Shown here: positions 62,497 through 64,000 of the stretch, in pieces
Layout of the letters: each line of letters begins with the position of its first letter
How positions within the stretch are numbered: the first letter of the stretch is position 1
Source: Brevundimonas variabilis
GTDB taxonomy: Bacteria; Pseudomonadota; Alphaproteobacteria; Caulobacterales; Caulobacteraceae
Length of the DNA: 64,000 nucleotides
Direction: 5' to 3'
Assembly: GCF_014199945.1 (NCBI RefSeq)
Contig: NZ_JACHOR010000006.1
Coordinates: 124,001 to 188,000 of the forward strand
Notes under the pieces: generated by a model
What the model saw: the letters and a program-made list of their open reading frames with translations, nothing else
Told to the model about the DNA's origin: nothing
Databases searched by the model: none
Program-made: the position numbers and the translations under genes

Positions 62497-62823
62497 ATGA
62501 CGCCCACCCTTCCCAAGCCCATCGCCGATTACGTCTCGGCAAATGCGCGTCTCGACCTGGACGGTATGCTCCAGACCTTCGCCAGCGACGCAGTGGTGCG
62601 TGACGACGGCGGCGAGCATCGTGGCCGGCAGGCGCTACGGGGCTGGATCAGGGACGCTACGCTGGCCGCCAGCGCGGTCTTCACGCCCGACACCTGTCAG
62701 GAGGAAAACGGACAGGTGGTGCTGAACGGTCTGACCCACGGCAATTTCCAGGGCAGCCCGATCCGCTTCACCCTGCGATTCACACTCGAAGACAGCCTCA
62801 TCCGCGCGCTGGAGATTTCGTGA
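62497..62823 (+). CDS. NTF2-like / SnoaL-type small protein
   Basis: The 108-residue protein has the NTF2-like pattern PIADYVSANARLDLDGMLQT, FASDAVVRDDGGEHRGRQALRG and NGQVVLNGLTHGNFQG. Such folds form cone-shaped barrels used as isomerases, hydrolases or binding proteins. AGACCGAG precedes ATG 62497. It is co-translated with the SDR (TGATG) and likely controlled by the divergent HxlR protein. Confidence 0.85.
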   Translation: MTPTLPKPIADYVSANARLDLDGMLQTFASDAVVRDDGGEHRGRQALRGWIRDATLAASAVFTPDTCQEENGQVVLNGLTHGNFQGSPIRFTLRFTLEDSLIRALEIS

Positions 62824-63611
62824 TGGCGTCTGGACCGGATCCCTCGGAGTTCAAGGGCCAAAGGGTACTCGTCACCGCAGGCACAAAGGGCACGGGTCGG
62901 GCTACCGTCCTGCGCTTTCTTGCTGGCGGAGCTCAGGTCATCACGGCCGCACGCTCCCGACCGGACGAGCCAACAGGCGCAGAGTTCATCAAGGCTGATC
63001 TGACGACCCCCGAAGGTGCCGCGGCGCTCGCCGAGGCTGCCCTCTCTCGGTTCGGCGGCATTGATGCCCTGGTTCACGTCGTTGGCGGGTCATCCGCGCC
63101 GTCAGGCGGCTTTGCGGCTCTGACGGAGGATCACTGGCGAGCGGAGCTGGACATCAACCTCATGCCAGCCGTTCGCCTCGACCGGCTGCTTGTTCCGCAG
63201 ATGATCGAGCGTGGTTCCGGTGTCATCGTCCATCTCGCTTCCATTCAGGGTCGATTGCCACTCCCGGACTCGACGACGGCATACGCTGCAGCGAAGGCTG
63301 CGCTGACGACCTACAGCAAAGCGCTGTCCAAGGAGGTTGGTCCCAAGGGCGTGCGGGTCAATGTGGTCTCGCCCGGTTGGATCATGACGGAGGCATCTGG
63401 AAGTCTGCTCGAGCGGATCGCTGAAGGCTCAGGCGGCACGATCGAGGACGCCCGACAAAGCGTCCTGGCCAGCCTCGGTGGGATTCCTCTCGGCCGGCCT
63501 GCTGACCCGCAGGAGGTTGCCGAGCTCATCGCCTTTCTGGCCTCGGACCGGGCCACAGCGATTCACGGGGGCAATTTCGTGATCGATGGAGGTACCATGC
63601 CCTCGATCTAG
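62823..63611 (+). CDS. Short-chain dehydrogenase/reductase of the HxlR locus
   Basis: The 262-residue SDR has TAGTKGTGRA as cofactor motif (a slightly altered TGxxxGxG), VHVVGGSSAP in place of NNAG, YAAAKAAL with Tyr/Lys and HGGNFVIDGGTMPSI at the C-terminus. ATG 62823 overlaps the NTF2-like stop; GTG 62820 is also possible. SDRs under HxlR control often reduce quinones or aldehydes. The pair with the NTF2-like protein is common in proteobacterial genomes. Confidence 0.9.
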   Translation: MASGPDPSEFKGQRVLVTAGTKGTGRATVLRFLAGGAQVITAARSRPDEPTGAEFIKADLTTPEGAAALAEAALSRFGGIDALVHVVGGSSAPSGGFAALTEDHWRAELDINLMPAVRLDRLLVPQMIERGSGVIVHLASIQGRLPLPDSTTAYAAAKAALTTYSKALSKEVGPKGVRVNVVSPGWIMTEASGSLLERIAEGSGGTIEDARQSVLASLGGIPLGRPADPQEVAELIAFLASDRATAIHGGNFVIDGGTMPSI

Positions 63612-63695
63612 TGTGGCCCCGTCCGGGCCTTCAGTGGCTGTGAAGTGTGCCGCGCCCTATCCGTCTGAAAGTCCGGCTGACCCGGCTCCTTCGGC

Positions 63696-64000
63696 CTATG
63701 CCGCTGCCTTGCCGGCCATGGAAAGGGCAACAGCCTCGGCCACCTTGATGCCGTCGACGGCAGCAGACAGGATGCCGCCAGCATAGCCTGCACCTTCGCC
63801 AGCGGGAAACAGGCCGCGCACGTTCAGGCTCTGAAAGTCAGCCCCGCGGGTCATGCGAACCGGCGACGAGCTGCGGGTCTCTACGCCGGTCAGAACCGCC
63901 TGGGCGTCATCGTAGCGGGCGATCTTGCGGCCGAAAACAGGCAAGGCCTCGCGCATGGCAGCGATGACATAGTCGGGCATCAGCGGTGCCAAATCTGTTG
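63696..64000 (-). CDS. FAD-dependent dehydrogenase (COG2509), C-terminal part
   Basis: The gene enters from the right edge; only about 101 residues are visible. TDLAPLMPDYVIAAMREALP and GLFPAGEGAGYAGGILSAAVDGIKVAEA match the C-terminal FAD-binding end of uncharacterised COG2509 flavoproteins. The open frame continues to 64000, so it is incomplete at its 5' end. The substrate is unknown. Confidence 0.85.
   Translation of the reverse strand, partial: TDLAPLMPDYVIAAMREALPVFGRKIARYDDAQAVLTGVETRSSSPVRMTRGADFQSLNVRGLFPAGEGAGYAGGILSAAVDGIKVAEAVALSMAGKAAA

Overview
The window is GC-rich, tightly packed bacterial DNA with many ATGA/GTGA/TGATG stop-start overlaps. Two TonB-dependent receptor loci, a spinster-type MFS transporter, an RTX/DUF4214 protein and DUF3072/DUF892 stress proteins suggest an alphaproteobacterium, perhaps Caulobacteraceae (Brevundimonas-like) or a sphingomonad. 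That placement is inference. I saw no rRNA, tRNA or CRISPR array.

Layout. 1-8.75 kb: a two-armed catabolic locus. Leftward genes encode a DUF35 Zn-ribbon/OB-fold protein and two hot-dog (MaoC-like) proteins; rightward genes encode a TonB receptor, an MFS permease, an acyl-CoA ligase, an SDR and a TetR regulator. The shared promoter region carries half-sites spaced 11 bp apart. 9.1-15.7 kb: a GH15 glycosidase with an SDR, then a leftward operon of an alpha/beta-hydrolase fused to a gluconate-dehydrogenase-subunit-3-like domain, a GMC oxidoreductase and an SDR. 15.7-22.4 kb: a decayed island between two broken IS6-family transposases, holding a TonB receptor and an RTX protein that both lack their 5' ends and meet head to head. 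22.9-32.9 kb: a Crp/Fnr regulator, a DUF892 protein and an eight-gene overlapping operon (glycosyltransferases, HPII-type catalase, acyl-CoA dehydrogenase-like protein, PIG-L deacetylase, NodS-like methyltransferase). 33-38.5 kb: small proteins, a cytosolic SGNH hydrolase, exonuclease III, an HDAC-like deacetylase and a DnaQ-like exonuclease. 38.7-42.5 kb: an MHS-type MFS transporter, an SDR, a WYL regulator, and TfoX-N and VOC proteins. 42.8-49.3 kb: a 5-oxoproline operon (fused 5-oxoprolinase, DUF969/DUF979 membrane pair, DUF2891). 49.4-52.7 kb: a type III polyketide synthase with an ICMT-like methyltransferase, and a DHA2 efflux pump. 52.8-64 kb: a CHASE4-GGDEF-EAL protein, a GH28 enzyme, a YbbA/YbbP ABC system divergent from a TesA-like lipoprotein, a third IS6 scrap, a thioredoxin-like lipoprotein, an HxlR/NTF2/SDR locus and the end of a COG2509 FAD enzyme.

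The most coherent uncharacterised systems are the 24.3-32.9 kb operon, whose enzyme logic (glycosyl transfer, deacetylation, methylation) resembles Nod-factor or glycolipid tailoring with a catalase inside it; the hydrolase-subunit-3 fusion with its GMC partner; and the TetR-controlled acyl-CoA catabolic locus of unknown substrate.
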